Below are positions 43,709 to 52,985 of a DNA stretch of 64,000 nucleotides, one piece after another. Source of the stretch: Rossellomorea sp. AcN35-11 (lineage in GTDB: Bacteria; Bacillota; Bacilli; Bacillales; Bacillaceae_B). The stretch lies in NCBI GenBank assembly GCA_030388825.1, contig CP128835.1, positions 248,001-312,000 of the forward strand, given 5' to 3'. Positions within the stretch are counted from its first letter, which is position 1. Each line of letters opens with the position of its first letter. The translations under genes and the position numbers were made by a program. The notes beneath the pieces were generated by a model. That model worked only from the letters and a program-made list of their open reading frames with translations. It was not told the DNA's origin and made no database searches.

Positions 43709-43766
43709 AAGCACGGGGACGGTTCTCATGCTTCCTATGAAAAGAAGTCAGAGAACCGTCCCGCTC
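43709..43766. repeat. Dispersed GGGACGGTTCTC palindrome, best copy
   Basis: GGGACGGTTCTC and GAGAACCGTCCC are perfect 12-bp arms around 23 bases, preceded by AAGCACG. It separates two convergent operons and can serve both as terminator. Confidence 0.8.
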
Positions 43767-43771
43767 CATTC

Positions 43772-44785
43772 CTATTCCCCCAGCTCAATCACAATCGGCG
43801 CGAGCTCCATTTCTTCATGTCCTTCACCAGACATCAGACTTGCGATGATAATGGGCTGAATGATTAGTTCTCCGGCCCCTTCCTCTATGGTTCCAAACGC
43901 CGTCGTTCCTTCGAACGTTTTCCCGTTATCTGGTGAAACACCTCCGCCTCCCGTTCCATCCATGTACACATGGCCACGATCATCCGTCACCCGGAATACA
44001 GGGGTGACACTCGGCCACTCTTCTAGGAATGCCTCTTTCACCACCTGTTCATAGCTGATGACCGTGGACACATCCGTAAATTCCACGGATTTCAGCGTAA
44101 AGGTGACCTCATCTGACTGGACGGTTTCGTTCACCAGCTTCTGATTTCCTTCAAGTCGCTCCAACGAAAAGGCGAATGACCATTCCCCCTTCACCTCTAC
44201 ATCCTGTTCAATGCCACTTAAACGCTGGGGATTCCATGTGATGTCCACCTTTTCAGGATACTCCCCATTTTCGAAGTGCGGAGTGAAGGTGGATAAGCCC
44301 ACATAGCGTGTTTCACTGATCTTCGTGATTTCACTGCTGCCGCCGCTGCCTGTGGAACCGGCAACGTCAAATCCGTTCGCCCCTGTCATGTGCACGTTTT
44401 CTCCAAGATCCTTATCCGTTTCAATGGCAAACGATACCGTAATGTTCGTACCGTCATACACCGCATCGTCAATCATCACCGTCACTCCTTGATCCGTCTC
44501 GGCAAGGCCGATATCCGTAGAGAACTCTTCAAAGCCGTCCTCCCCTTCAAAATAACGGATGACATCATCCATGAAAGGAATTTGTGACGCAACAGACGGC
44601 ATCACAAACGTAGTGGCAGTGGCCGCCCCGATCCCAATGACAGCAGCGGCGGCCACTGTACGCCAGGCCGGCGCCTTTCTTCGTTTCTTCAAGACATGTT
44701 GCTTCACCCGTGCTTTTTCCTTATCCGACACATCCAGTAACTCCAGCTGCTCCACATCGAGATCCATCCATTCCTTCATGCTCAT
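43772..44785 (-). CDS. Anti-sigma factor-like membrane protein (DUF4179)
   Basis: A 337-residue protein. The N-terminal cytoplasmic segment (about 1-40) is followed by one membrane helix (AWRTVAAAAVIGIGAATATT) and a large extracellular beta domain with GVTVMIDDAVYDGTNITVSF, the DUF4179 pattern. Encoded directly after an ECF sigma factor with an ATGA overlap and AAGGAG eight bases upstream, so it is the probable anti-sigma factor. Confidence 0.85.
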   Translation of the reverse strand: MSMKEWMDLDVEQLELLDVSDKEKARVKQHVLKKRRKAPAWRTVAAAAVIGIGAATATTFVMPSVASQIPFMDDVIRYFEGEDGFEEFSTDIGLAETDQGVTVMIDDAVYDGTNITVSFAIETDKDLGENVHMTGANGFDVAGSTGSGGSSEITKISETRYVGLSTFTPHFENGEYPEKVDITWNPQRLSGIEQDVEVKGEWSFAFSLERLEGNQKLVNETVQSDEVTFTLKSVEFTDVSTVISYEQVVKEAFLEEWPSVTPVFRVTDDRGHVYMDGTGGGGVSPDNGKTFEGTTAFGTIEEGAGELIIQPIIIASLMSGEGHEEMELAPIVIELGE

Positions 44786-45345
44786 ACCAACAGCTCCTTT
44801 AATTTCACATTCGTGGCCAGGATTTTCTTCCCCCGGTACAGGCGGTTGTCCACCGCTGCTTTCGACAGACCGAGATGGTCGGCAATTTCACCATTGGAAA
44901 GCTCCAGGTAATATTTCATCATAAAAATATCCCTGTCATGCTCCTTCAGCTGACTGATCGCCGCCACCCATTCATTCCGTTCTTCCCGTTTCATGACCGT
45001 CACATCCGTCTGAACGTCACTTGCCTTCTGTCTCAGCGGTTCATCCGATTGTTCATGGGCCAATCGCTTTTTAGCCTGACGATATCCATCGATGGCTTTA
45101 TACTTCGCAATCATGCCAATCCATTTCTTAAAGTCCTGGGGATCCCCTTCAAACTGGTGGGCATTCTGCCAAACCGTCAGAAACACGTCATTGACACATT
45201 CATCCACATCGGACTGCTTTAAACTGTGCAAAACCTTCGTCGCAATCGTCTTCACAAGGGGCATATACGCCTCAATGATGTACTCGAGTGCATCTTCCTT
45301 CTGTCTTTTCAACCTGGGAATAAAATTAGTAGAGGAACTTTTCAT
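44782..45345 (-). CDS. ECF RNA polymerase sigma factor
   Basis: A 187-residue sigma-70 ECF protein: region 2 (DVDECVNDVFLTVWQNAHQFEG and YKAIDGYRQAKKRL) and region 4 (DRDIFMMKYYLELSNGEIADHLGLSKAAVDNRLYRGKK), quoted only as positions about 45-85 and 135-172. Pairs with the DUF4179 anti-sigma gene. A candidate ECF promoter upstream suggests autoregulation. Confidence 0.9.
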   Translation of the reverse strand: MKSSSTNFIPRLKRQKEDALEYIIEAYMPLVKTIATKVLHSLKQSDVDECVNDVFLTVWQNAHQFEGDPQDFKKWIGMIAKYKAIDGYRQAKKRLAHEQSDEPLRQKASDVQTDVTVMKREERNEWVAAISQLKEHDRDIFMMKYYLELSNGEIADHLGLSKAAVDNRLYRGKKILATNVKLKELLV

Positions 45346-45383
45346 CTTTTCCGCTCCTTTTGCTATGCTCTTTCATAATGTAC

Positions 45384-45409
45384 AACGACAGGGATGGGGG
45401 GATGTTCTC
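45384..45409 (-). promoter_or_regulatory. Candidate ECF promoter
   Basis: Minus strand GAGAAC (45404-45409) and CGTT (45384-45387) with about 16 bases between, preceded by AACTTTTT; similar in form to ECF self-promoters in Bacillus. Confidence 0.45.
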
Positions 45410-45552
45410 AAAAAGTTTTTAAGATGGGATATTTTTAAAAGGGGGTTATTCACTAGAAGATAATGAAATGCTTCAATGGATTGGAGCTTAGTTATGAGTT
45501 TCCTAGTTTATTTAAGATGTATAATTCTATGTTGCTAGTATAGAGAGTAGAG

Positions 45553-45619
45553 GTTGATTTCCGCTGCAGGTGCTCGCTTTCCGCGGGGCGGGAGTTGAGC
45601 ACCTGCAGCGGAAATCAAC
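45553..45619. repeat. Perfect 23-bp inverted repeat (mobile palindrome)
   Basis: Arms 45553-45575 and 45597-45619 are perfect complements starting GTTGATTTCCGCTGCAGG, with a 21-base GC-rich loop CTTTCCGCGGGGCGGG. A degenerate copy is at 60878-60923. The remaining 45.4-45.9 kb contains no gene I can support. Confidence 0.85.
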
Positions 45620-45900
45620 TATCGATGGATGAGCTTCAAATGATCTAATGTAAAAGTTCGTATGACACGTTAAACTCTGCCTTTCAAATAACCCTATAAC
45701 AAACACTGATTGAAAGAAAACTGGCAAATCATGTGTTCAATACAACAATCGCCATGTCTTTTTTACGACTTTTCTTCTCTCCATGGCCTTTTCCTTTCAT
45801 CTGGAACCACCTGACTTTAATTTTTGGTCACTTACCTTCCCTACCATGCGTTTCAATTATTCTAAAAAAAAAGCAAGATTGCCATACCCTGTGGATCCCA

Positions 45901-46800
45901 TTACCGGTCCTTGGTCACTCTCCATTCAAAACTCACCACCCCATGGATCAAGTCAAACCCTGCAGCCTGATACAGATGGATGGCCTGATCATTCTCCTTA
46001 CTCACACAAAGGGTGATGTCGGCAATGGCGTCGTGATGAAACAGCCGCTGCACAGAAGCTTTGACGAGCCGGGTGCCGATCCCCTGTTTCCGGTACAAAG
46101 GGGAAACCGCAATGAACTCTATATCGCCTTCACCATGCTCCGGGTTTGCCTCGATATAGGAATATCCTTTGATTCTCTGATTACCGTCTTTGATGATCAG
46201 GAGGTCCTTGTGTGGGTCGCCAAGAAAGTCAAGGATGTCATCAGCATGATAATAGGCATCGGGAAAGGCTGACTGATGCAGTTCTGAAAACGACTCCTTG
46301 AATGAAGCTGAAAATGGCTGGACTTCATTCGTGTCTACACCAATAAACCGATCCCGCTTTATTTTCAGAATGAGATGGCCCCCCTTCTCTTCTGCTTCGA
46401 TATCAGCAAGGAACTTCCGCGCCTGTTTATTTCGTTCATTAATAAAAAAGTAGATTCTCTCTAAAGGAATGTCAATGGAAGCAAGGAGTCTTCTCATCAA
46501 TTCACCGGCTACCTCTCCCCCATCCTCCTCTTCATTTACGAAAGGTCCCCAGGCCTCTGCGCTCTGATCTTCCAAGTCCACATCAAACCCCAGAGCCCCA
46601 ACGATTTCCTCTCCCCTTAAGACAACGAGAAAGGATTTCCTTACACCCAGATCTGAAAAGTCATTCTCTAAAGAATCCAGAATCTCACTTACCTTTTCCC
46701 CGCAGTATCCTATATGATGCTGTGATTGATTGTTAATTTTTTCAATATACCGCGCCAGCTCTTCAAGGCTGACAGGCGGTTGAATGGTTAGTTGTTGCAT
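45901..46800 (-). CDS. GNAT family N-acetyltransferase (tandem GNAT)
   Basis: A 299-residue protein with two GNAT-like halves. The N-terminal half (SFLVVLRGEEIVGALGFD) is degenerate; the C-terminal half carries IEFIAVSPLYRKQGIGTRLV (motif A) and LCVSKENDQAIHLYQAAGF. Substrate unknown. Starts with a GGAGGG eight bases upstream. Confidence 0.85.
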   Translation of the reverse strand: MQQLTIQPPVSLEELARYIEKINNQSQHHIGYCGEKVSEILDSLENDFSDLGVRKSFLVVLRGEEIVGALGFDVDLEDQSAEAWGPFVNEEEDGGEVAGELMRRLLASIDIPLERIYFFINERNKQARKFLADIEAEEKGGHLILKIKRDRFIGVDTNEVQPFSASFKESFSELHQSAFPDAYYHADDILDFLGDPHKDLLIIKDGNQRIKGYSYIEANPEHGEGDIEFIAVSPLYRKQGIGTRLVKASVQRLFHHDAIADITLCVSKENDQAIHLYQAAGFDLIHGVVSFEWRVTKDR

Positions 46801-46844
46801 GTTCTTCCCTCCTCATGAATGGGTAAAGAGCCTATCTTTCCTTC

Positions 46845-48389
46845 TCACTCCACCACTCGCGGTCCCACCACATGCAGCACGATATCCGCTGTAAAATGAG
46901 CGATCATGGCAAATTCGAGCCCCATAAAGACGAAGAGTGCCCCGAACACCAAGCCTCCAATCCCGTTGATGACCAGCATACTGAGAAATAAGCCGAGGGT
47001 CATGTCAAAATGAGACGACGCCACACCATAATGCATGATGCCGAAGACCAGGGAGGCAAGGATGATGGCCGTCCATTTCTTGGTGTTGGTTGCCGTTCCT
47101 TTGACTAATTTCATCTGCAGCCAAATGAGCAAGGTCACAAGGAACAGGCGGAAGATCGATTCCTCATTCACCGCCGCTCCAAATGACCCCAAAGTCCCAA
47201 GCCACCAAGCAGGTTCATTCAGGGACGAATTGTCCACTCCCAGGGGCCCTGATACAAGCAGGCTGAAGACGCTGATGGCCACCCCTGCGAGGATCCCGTA
47301 TAAAGCGGATTGGAGGATGGGTTTGTGAAAAGTTCGAAGCGGTTTCTTTTTGTTAAAGAAGGCTTCAATGATCGGGATCTGAAGCTTGATCTTTCTCCCC
47401 AGCCATAAAGCGATGAATAACAGAATTCCTGCTTCCAGAAGGACCTGGATGACATAGTACAGGGTAAAGGACAGCTTGCTCAGTCCCATGACTTCATGCA
47501 GATTCTCCCGTGCCATGGCATAGGGGGAAATCGCCAATGCGCCCATTATATTCAGAATAAGCAGAGTGACATAGACCTTCCAGTTGATGATTCCCGGCCT
47601 TTTCCCCTCCTGAGCGGCGGCGACTAAACGATCCTCTCCCATTTCTTCGCTTTCCTCATAGCTCTTCACCTTTTCCTTGAGATCCAGGATGAACGGTTCC
47701 GGATCTTCCATGGACAGCAACGCCTTCTTCACTTCTTTCTTCTGACCGAAATAGCCTCTGGCATCAATCGGTTCCTTAAAGATGATTTCATATTTCAGTT
47801 CGTCCATCATCCCAAAGACGCGTGTGAACACCCTGGGAAGCATGCTCACATGGTAGGCACGCTTCTCGTGGATGATGCCACCTCCCTTGTTATACTGCGT
47901 CCTTGCCGGCTGAATAGCAGCCACATCCCTGATATGGAAGGTCAATGACCGTCTCGCCCCGATGTTCATGATGACGTTGTTCCCTTTTATGAGGATCGGG
48001 GAATTCCGGACGAGGTTGTAGTCCCCGAGCATATAGAGGATGCTGTAGACATGGAGCACCACCAGGATATTCGCCCTCAACGGGTCGATTTCCTTTAAGT
48101 AAATGTGAAAGACGATCCCTTCGATGACCTGTTCATGAAGAAGGGCGATGAACAGCCAGAAGTAATTCGAACCTTTATGATAGGCGTAGCTTCCCGCCCC
48201 TTCTCCTTGACCTTTCTTTGTTTTCCATTTAAACACTGCATAAAAAAGAATCATCCACTCTTTTTTCAGGATCGTCATGAACGGATTGCTGTCCATGTCT
48301 CCCCTTCTGTATTTCACAAACAGGATGACGGCCCCGACTTCCGCCAGGGTAATCAATAGAATGATTGAGATGATCAACTGAGTATCCAT
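46845..48389 (-). CDS. CPBP family intramembrane metalloprotease-like protein
   Basis: A 514-residue protein. N-terminal membrane helices and a cytoplasmic region (about 150-260) precede a C-terminal CPBP/Abi domain with NEESIFRLFLVTLL (EExxxR), FGIMHYGV and IAHFTADIVLHVVG, the putative zinc ligands Glu, His and His. CPBP proteins process prenylated or lipid-modified peptides, or protect against bacteriocins. Co-transcribed with a membrane protein and an HTH regulator gene. Confidence 0.82.
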   Translation of the reverse strand: MDTQLIISIILLITLAEVGAVILFVKYRRGDMDSNPFMTILKKEWMILFYAVFKWKTKKGQGEGAGSYAYHKGSNYFWLFIALLHEQVIEGIVFHIYLKEIDPLRANILVVLHVYSILYMLGDYNLVRNSPILIKGNNVIMNIGARRSLTFHIRDVAAIQPARTQYNKGGGIIHEKRAYHVSMLPRVFTRVFGMMDELKYEIIFKEPIDARGYFGQKKEVKKALLSMEDPEPFILDLKEKVKSYEESEEMGEDRLVAAAQEGKRPGIINWKVYVTLLILNIMGALAISPYAMARENLHEVMGLSKLSFTLYYVIQVLLEAGILLFIALWLGRKIKLQIPIIEAFFNKKKPLRTFHKPILQSALYGILAGVAISVFSLLVSGPLGVDNSSLNEPAWWLGTLGSFGAAVNEESIFRLFLVTLLIWLQMKLVKGTATNTKKWTAIILASLVFGIMHYGVASSHFDMTLGLFLSMLVINGIGGLVFGALFVFMGLEFAMIAHFTADIVLHVVGPRVVE

Positions 48390-48401
48390 GGGCTTCCCCC
48401 T

Positions 48402-48827
48402 TTAGCTGAATCGTTTCATCTGGAACCAATAAATAAGGTACTGAACAACCCCCATTCCGATCAATAGAATGATAGGAAAGTAGGGAATGTGATGCAAATA
48501 GGCGGTAAGGGCAATGCCGATGGGAATCGCGAAGGCAAAGAAAATGTACACCTTCCGCGTCGCCTTGAACGTAAGCCACTGCATCCCCTCATCCTCTTCC
48601 CTGAGCTCCATGGGGATCACGCTCGGCTTGATCACATGATCAGGATGCCTTCTATTGTAAATCGGGATGACCGCCAACATGATAAGGATCGGAATCCCAA
48701 GCACCATGGAATCCACCACGAGCCAATCAGGGATATGGGCGCTGTAATGATCTCCCAACATGATGATCCCAAAGCTGATAATGAGAACGGCATTGAACAG
48801 GGGTGACTGAAATATCTTCTTTAACAT
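48402..48827 (-). CDS. Four-helix hypothetical membrane protein
   Basis: A 141-residue protein with four hydrophobic segments (about 8-25, 36-55, 88-107, 113-133). It overlaps the HTH gene by 7 bp and lies 12 bp before the CPBP gene, forming an HTH-membrane-CPBP operon. Family not recognised. Confidence 0.7.
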   Translation of the reverse strand: MLKKIFQSPLFNAVLIISFGIIMLGDHYSAHIPDWLVVDSMVLGIPILIMLAVIPIYNRRHPDHVIKPSVIPMELREEDEGMQWLTFKATRKVYIFFAFAIPIGIALTAYLHHIPYFPIILLIGMGVVQYLIYWFQMKRFS

Positions 48828-49033
48828 GAACCTCTCTCCTCTTCCAAGCGAAATATCTCTTCCACCGGCACATGAAAGGCGTGTGCCATCTTCAAAGCCA
48901 GCGTGATGGACGGTGCATAATCCCCTTTTTCGATCAATCCGATCGTCTGTCTGGTGACGCCGATTCGATCTGCCAGATCCTGCTGAGTCAAGCGGTACCT
49001 GGCACGTAACTCACGAACAGAATTATTCAACAT
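48821..49033 (-). CDS. Small XRE/Cro-type HTH regulator (YozG-like)
   Basis: A 70-residue protein consisting of one HTH domain: RYRLTQQDLADRIGVTRQTI and EKGDYAPSITLALKMAHAF. Such small regulators usually control the membrane proteins encoded with them. First gene of the three-gene operon. Confidence 0.9.
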   Translation of the reverse strand: MLNNSVRELRARYRLTQQDLADRIGVTRQTIGLIEKGDYAPSITLALKMAHAFHVPVEEIFRLEEERGSC

Positions 49034-49182
49034 CTCCCATATTTCTCCTTTTCTGGATTTATTACCTTAAATGTAAAGGATCCATTGCATTATGTATAGA
49101 ATCATTTACTTTTTTTGCTAGTTGTTCAATAGATTGTGGCGATATTGTTAATATTTGGGTTTTGGGTTGACGGATTAAAAAA

Positions 49183-49213
49183 GACAGGTACCACATTATA
49201 TGTGGTACCTGTC
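49183..49213 (-). terminator. Intrinsic terminator
   Basis: Perfect 14-bp stem GACAGGTACCACAT / ATGTGGTACCTGTC with a 3-base loop; TTTTTT follows on the minus strand. It terminates the small genes that lie to its right. Confidence 0.9.
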
Positions 49214-49245
49214 CATTAAAAACGCTGACAAAGCCTATTCAACTT

Positions 49246-49410
49246 TCACATCTCAAATCCCGATCTCCTTAAGATAAACAAAGACGTACTCAAGATAACC
49301 GGTATCGACACAACTACATATAGAACACCTTTAGGCATCCACAGGTTAAACAGGTAGAAAAACAACGTTACCCAAATGCCTGTAATGGCTATTCCAAGTG
49401 ATTTTTTCAT
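49246..49410 (-). CDS. Small two-helix membrane protein (54 aa)
   Basis: ATG 49410 to TGA 49246. MKKSLGIAITGIWVTLFFYL and then GVLYVVVSIPVILSTSLFIL form two membrane helices, ending RRSGFEM. A weak ribosome binding site (GTGAGAG) precedes it. A strong terminator lies 33 bases after the stop. Family unknown. Confidence 0.55.
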   Translation of the reverse strand: MKKSLGIAITGIWVTLFFYLFNLWMPKGVLYVVVSIPVILSTSLFILRRSGFEM

Positions 49411-49448
49411 AAGTATTTCTCTCACTTCTTCTAAATGACTCCAGGATA

Positions 49449-49793
49449 TCAGCTTACATGTATTGTATGGCAGGAAAAGTGAATGACCATTAGATCCATC
49501 GTAATCTTCACTTCATATTTCCCCTGGTATTTCCTTCTTTTCTCTTTTTCTATTTCCACAGCACTGATGTCTTGGATTAAATAAGGACTCATTCCCATCT
49601 CCCAATCTTTAGGGGACAGTTCCTCGTCATGGGAAACATGGTAGTTCTCGATCTTTCATTGGTTACACCCAGTAAACTGAAACGTTCCCTCTTCGCAGGA
49701 TAAAATCAGTTCGTCTGCAAAATGGTTAACCTCTAGCCTCAGTAAGGTTGAATCCCAGTAATGAATGGTTTGAATGACTTCTTGGATATTCAT
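49449..49793 (-). pseudogene. Hypothetical protein interrupted by an in-frame TGA
   Basis: A 114-codon frame from ATG 49793 (MNIQEVIQTIHYWDSTLLRL) to TGA 49449 is interrupted once, at codon 46 (TGA 49656-49658), between FTGCNQ and KIENYHVSHDEEL. Restoring TGG would give a continuous protein ending KITMDLMVIHFSCHTIHVS. The HYWDSxLxxLE start resembles small immunity-like or DUF proteins, but no firm family. Either a nonsense mutation or a sequencing substitution. Confidence 0.65.
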
Positions 49794-49802
49794 TGTGCCC
49801 GC

Positions 49803-50789
49803 CTAACACCTCACATACTTCCGCTTAAATCCGATCTTCCCTCTCTCCACTTCCTTCTCGATGCTCTCTGTAGCCCGCAGGATACTGCTCTTCTTCCCGT
49901 CCCGTTTCATTTCCACGGGTCCGATCTCTTTAGCCGTCTGCAGGGCCACTTCATGAAGGGGCACATAGGAGATCCCAACGGTGGCGACAAAGTTATTCAT
50001 AGACGATTTCGTCCGTTCCGGCGCATCATGGATCGTCTCCTTTACCGTTTCAAGCATGCCCTTAAGCTTCGTCTCTGAGAACTCTTCGTCCTTCCGGTTC
50101 CCAAGGAGCCAGCAGTAGCAGCTCCACCCTGCAGACATCTTCAGCTCCTCACCACTCTGGATCCACTTATCGGCTACATCCTGGGCGATATCCGTTTCTG
50201 CCAGTGTGACCGCCACTACGTAGTCGGACAGCATAAAAAAGTATGCCCCCTCGATCCAGCGGTCGAAGTCTTCCTCGGTCATGGCTTTCGGTTCGGCGAT
50301 GACGCCGGCAAAGTACATGGCGTCGTAATTCCCTGTTGCATATAGCTCCTCAGCGAGAGCCTGATCCTTCTTGATTTTCTTCGCCATCGGCTTCATGGCA
50401 CCTGTCGCGACGCCAAAAACCGGTTCGTGGGCACCGCTGGACATGTACATTTTTTTCGTCCGCTCCTTGCCCAGTGCTTCGAGCTCCTCCATAACGGTTT
50501 GTACATCCATGTTATCCACTTCTATCGATTGTCCAGTTGACTTTACCGGTTCAGGCGCCGATTGGTTCCCTCTTTCTTCATTCATCTTTCTAAAGGACAG
50601 CCCTCTTCCGTCCAGCGCCTCCCTCAATAATTCCACTGCTTTCGGTCCGACTCCGTGAATCTTCAGGACATCGGATTCAGACACATTGGTCAACTCCTCG
50701 AGGCGAACGAATCCTGCGTTATGGAGCCCGCGGATTGCGGGCTTACTCATTTTAGGCCATTCGTTCTCCAGTGCTTGGGTATTCGTCAT
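49803..50789 (-). CDS. DNA alkylation repair protein with N-terminal helix-hairpin-helix domain
   Basis: About 328 residues. The N-terminal HhH region (about 12-60: PAIRGLHNAGFVRLEELTNV, ILKIHGVGPKAVELL) is joined by a polar linker to a HEAT-like AlkD-type domain (about 95-325: EELYATGNYDAMYFAGVIA, WIEGAYFFMLSDYVVA). AlkD-like glycosylases remove alkylated bases. The start is the second ATG of the frame, eight bases after AAAGGAG. Confidence 0.8.
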   Translation of the reverse strand: MTNTQALENEWPKMSKPAIRGLHNAGFVRLEELTNVSESDVLKIHGVGPKAVELLREALDGRGLSFRKMNEERGNQSAPEPVKSTGQSIEVDNMDVQTVMEELEALGKERTKKMYMSSGAHEPVFGVATGAMKPMAKKIKKDQALAEELYATGNYDAMYFAGVIAEPKAMTEEDFDRWIEGAYFFMLSDYVVAVTLAETDIAQDVADKWIQSGEELKMSAGWSCYCWLLGNRKDEEFSETKLKGMLETVKETIHDAPERTKSSMNNFVATVGISYVPLHEVALQTAKEIGPVEMKRDGKKSSILRATESIEKEVERGKIGFKRKYVRC

Positions 50790-50891
50790 GTCCATTCTCC
50801 TTTCATGCCTGCATTCAGCTTCTTATCATAAATCGTACTACTGTTTAGTATTCTCCCTAACCGGTGCCTCTCCTTTATTTCCTGACAAAAA

Positions 50892-50915
50892 AAACTGTCA
50901 CAAGGACAGTTCTTT
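50892..50915 (-). terminator. Intrinsic terminator
   Basis: AACTGTC / GGACAGTT (stem, 4-base loop) flanked by A-run and TTCTTTTT; can act in both directions between genes. Confidence 0.65.
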
Positions 50916-50924
50916 TTCACACAA

Positions 50925-52170
50925 TCACTCTGGAAGAGGGACAGGCTTCCCGGCTTCAACCAACACCTGATCCCGGCCCATCATAATGGAAAGAAGGATG
51001 GTCAGTATACCGGTTCCGATGAGGAGCCACTCGATGGCCACGATATCCGCCAAGGGCCCGAATATCAGCATGCCGATGGGCATCATCGACGTGGAGATCA
51101 TCCCCATGACCCCGAAGACCCTTCCTAAATAATTCTCTTCGATTTTCTCCTGGAGCAAGACCATGGTCGGGGTGTTGAAAATCGGCATGGCCACTCCGAA
51201 TATTGCCATGAAGACAAGGTAGAACCAAAACGCCGGAACGATGCCAAGGGCAAAGGTGCAGATCCCCATGATCAAGCTTGAGAACGTCATCGTGGCAATC
51301 TTATTGTGAAATCCTCCCCCAGGAAGCGATGATCCCACCACCTGCCATCATTCCGATGGAAAAGGCGATTTCAATGGCCGTCAGTCTCCATATATCATCG
51401 CCGAAGCTCCTGGCGACCTGCAGGGGAGTCAAAAAGGCCGCAGGTGCCATCAGAACAAAAAAGATGGCGAAGAACAGGAAGAACTTCTTCAGGAACCCAT
51501 GGCTGTTGACATAGGACAAGCCTTGCTTGAAGTCACTGAAGTAGCTTGTTGTTTGTTTGCCTGCTGCCTTCTCATGTACCGAGATGTTCAAGAAAGCCAG
51601 CAGGGTGATGATCGCGATGGCGGCGGTAATGACATCGATGAAGAAAATGATTTCAATGGACGCCATTCCGAGTAGAGCCGCACTGACAAGCGGGGAAACG
51701 AACATAATGACAGCCTGAATGCTTCCATTTGCCCCGTTCACCTTCGTCAGCTTCTCCTTCGGGACAATCTGCGGCAGAATCGCACCGACAGCAGGTGTCT
51801 GAACTCCGGCTCCAAGGGCCCGGATCGCTGCCATGACAAACAGCAGCCAGATTGAATCGTATCCCATTAAGAAGAGAATCGCGAGGACCAACGTAGAAGT
51901 CGCGATCAATCCATCCGATAACACAATCAGCAGCTTCCGGTTATACCGATCCGCCCAGACCCCCGCAACCGGTGACAACAGAAAGGTCGGGATAAATCCG
52001 CAAATAATAAACAAGGTCATCATCAAACCCGATTCCGTCGTTAACGTAATATGCCACATGATGGCATATTGCACCAGGGACGACCCGAACAGGGAGATGG
52101 TCTGACTGCTGAGAAAGAGAATGATATTTCTTAACCAATTTTCCTTATGGTCGTGATTGACTGCGTTCAT
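50925..52170 (-). pseudogene. MFS transporter (macrolide-efflux type), frameshifted
   Basis: About 414 residues when repaired. It shows 12 TM segments with SPVAGVWADRYNRKLLIVLSD (motif A variant) and ALGAGVQTPAVGAILPQIV, typical of the MFS_3/MdtG-like efflux group. The frame breaks at C5 51316-51320; with C4 it reads GIIASWGGFHNKIATMTF and goes on to 50925. ATG 52170 follows GAGGTGGTGG. Annotated as multidrug efflux by family only. Confidence 0.83.
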
Positions 52171-52222
52171 TTCCCACCACCTCATTTCCAATTATTTCGT
52201 CTGTTTAAGACGTATAGACAGG

Positions 52223-52255
52223 AAAAAAGAAGGGAGATTTCTCCCCTCTTTTAAG
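52223..52255. terminator. Short bidirectional terminator
   Basis: AAAAGAAGGGAGA / TCTCCCCTCTTTT around a small loop, with A-run and T-run on opposite sides. Confidence 0.6.
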
Positions 52256-52433
52256 CATATAAACGACTACCGTTTTTCATCAAATAGGATCACTGAACAA
52301 TGGCATTCAATGAACGAATACGGTCTAAAGAAAAACCTTCATTTCCGTTATAAGTAAGAATATCATAGCAGAGGGCCCATGCCGGCGCAATCGTTTTCTA
52401 AACCGTTCAGGGACTCATTTTTATTGACATTTT

Positions 52434-52904
52434 TCAAGAGCTTGCCACTTTTGTTTTCTCCAAATAATCTTTCAAGGAATCCAAGTCCTTTGCACACGCT
52501 TTCTTAAATGTCCCTGCGATTAATTTGCCGAACCACTTGGACAGGCCGGTCAGGTTCCTGATTTCACCAAGCATCGTCACTTCCGTATGATCACCTGAAG
52601 AAGTCAGTAAATACGTAAAGATGAATTCCCCTTTACCCGTCGTTCCCTTCGTGCCGTCGCACCTCACCACAACCTTGTCAGGCTCTGTAAGCTCCACAAC
52701 TTCAAAATGCTCCGAAGCCTCTTTGCCGAACATCTTCCTCGTTTCCCTCCACTGACTTCCTTCACGGAGTGCCCCTTCATCCAGCCTCTCGATTCCCACT
52801 AACCCTTTCATCCACTGGTCAGCAGAATCTAAATCGATCAAACTCTCATATACTTTTTCTTTGGAAACGGTAAAGTTTCGTTGTACTTCGAATGTGAAAC
52901 TCAA
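52434..52904 (-). CDS. SRPBCC (START/Bet v1-like) family protein
   Basis: A 156-residue protein with the SRPBCC pattern: VQRNFTVSKEKVYESLIDLD at the start, WMKGLVGIERLDEG, GSQWRETR, FEVVELTEPDKVVVRCDG, and a C-terminal helix KDLDSLKDYLEK. Binds hydrophobic ligands; role unknown. AGGAGG precedes the ATG. Confidence 0.82.
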   Translation of the reverse strand: MSFTFEVQRNFTVSKEKVYESLIDLDSADQWMKGLVGIERLDEGALREGSQWRETRKMFGKEASEHFEVVELTEPDKVVVRCDGTKGTTGKGEFIFTYLLTSSGDHTEVTMLGEIRNLTGLSKWFGKLIAGTFKKACAKDLDSLKDYLEKTKVASS

Positions 52905-52985
52905 AATGGCAGACCTCCTCTTTCATCGTGCTTATGAAATGATTTTGGCAACGTTGAATGATTTCCTTTTTTCAAGATAACTTCC

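Noticed and set aside
45733-46272. 179-codon plus frame
   Set aside because: Mostly antisense to the GNAT gene; no ribosome binding site and no family resemblance.
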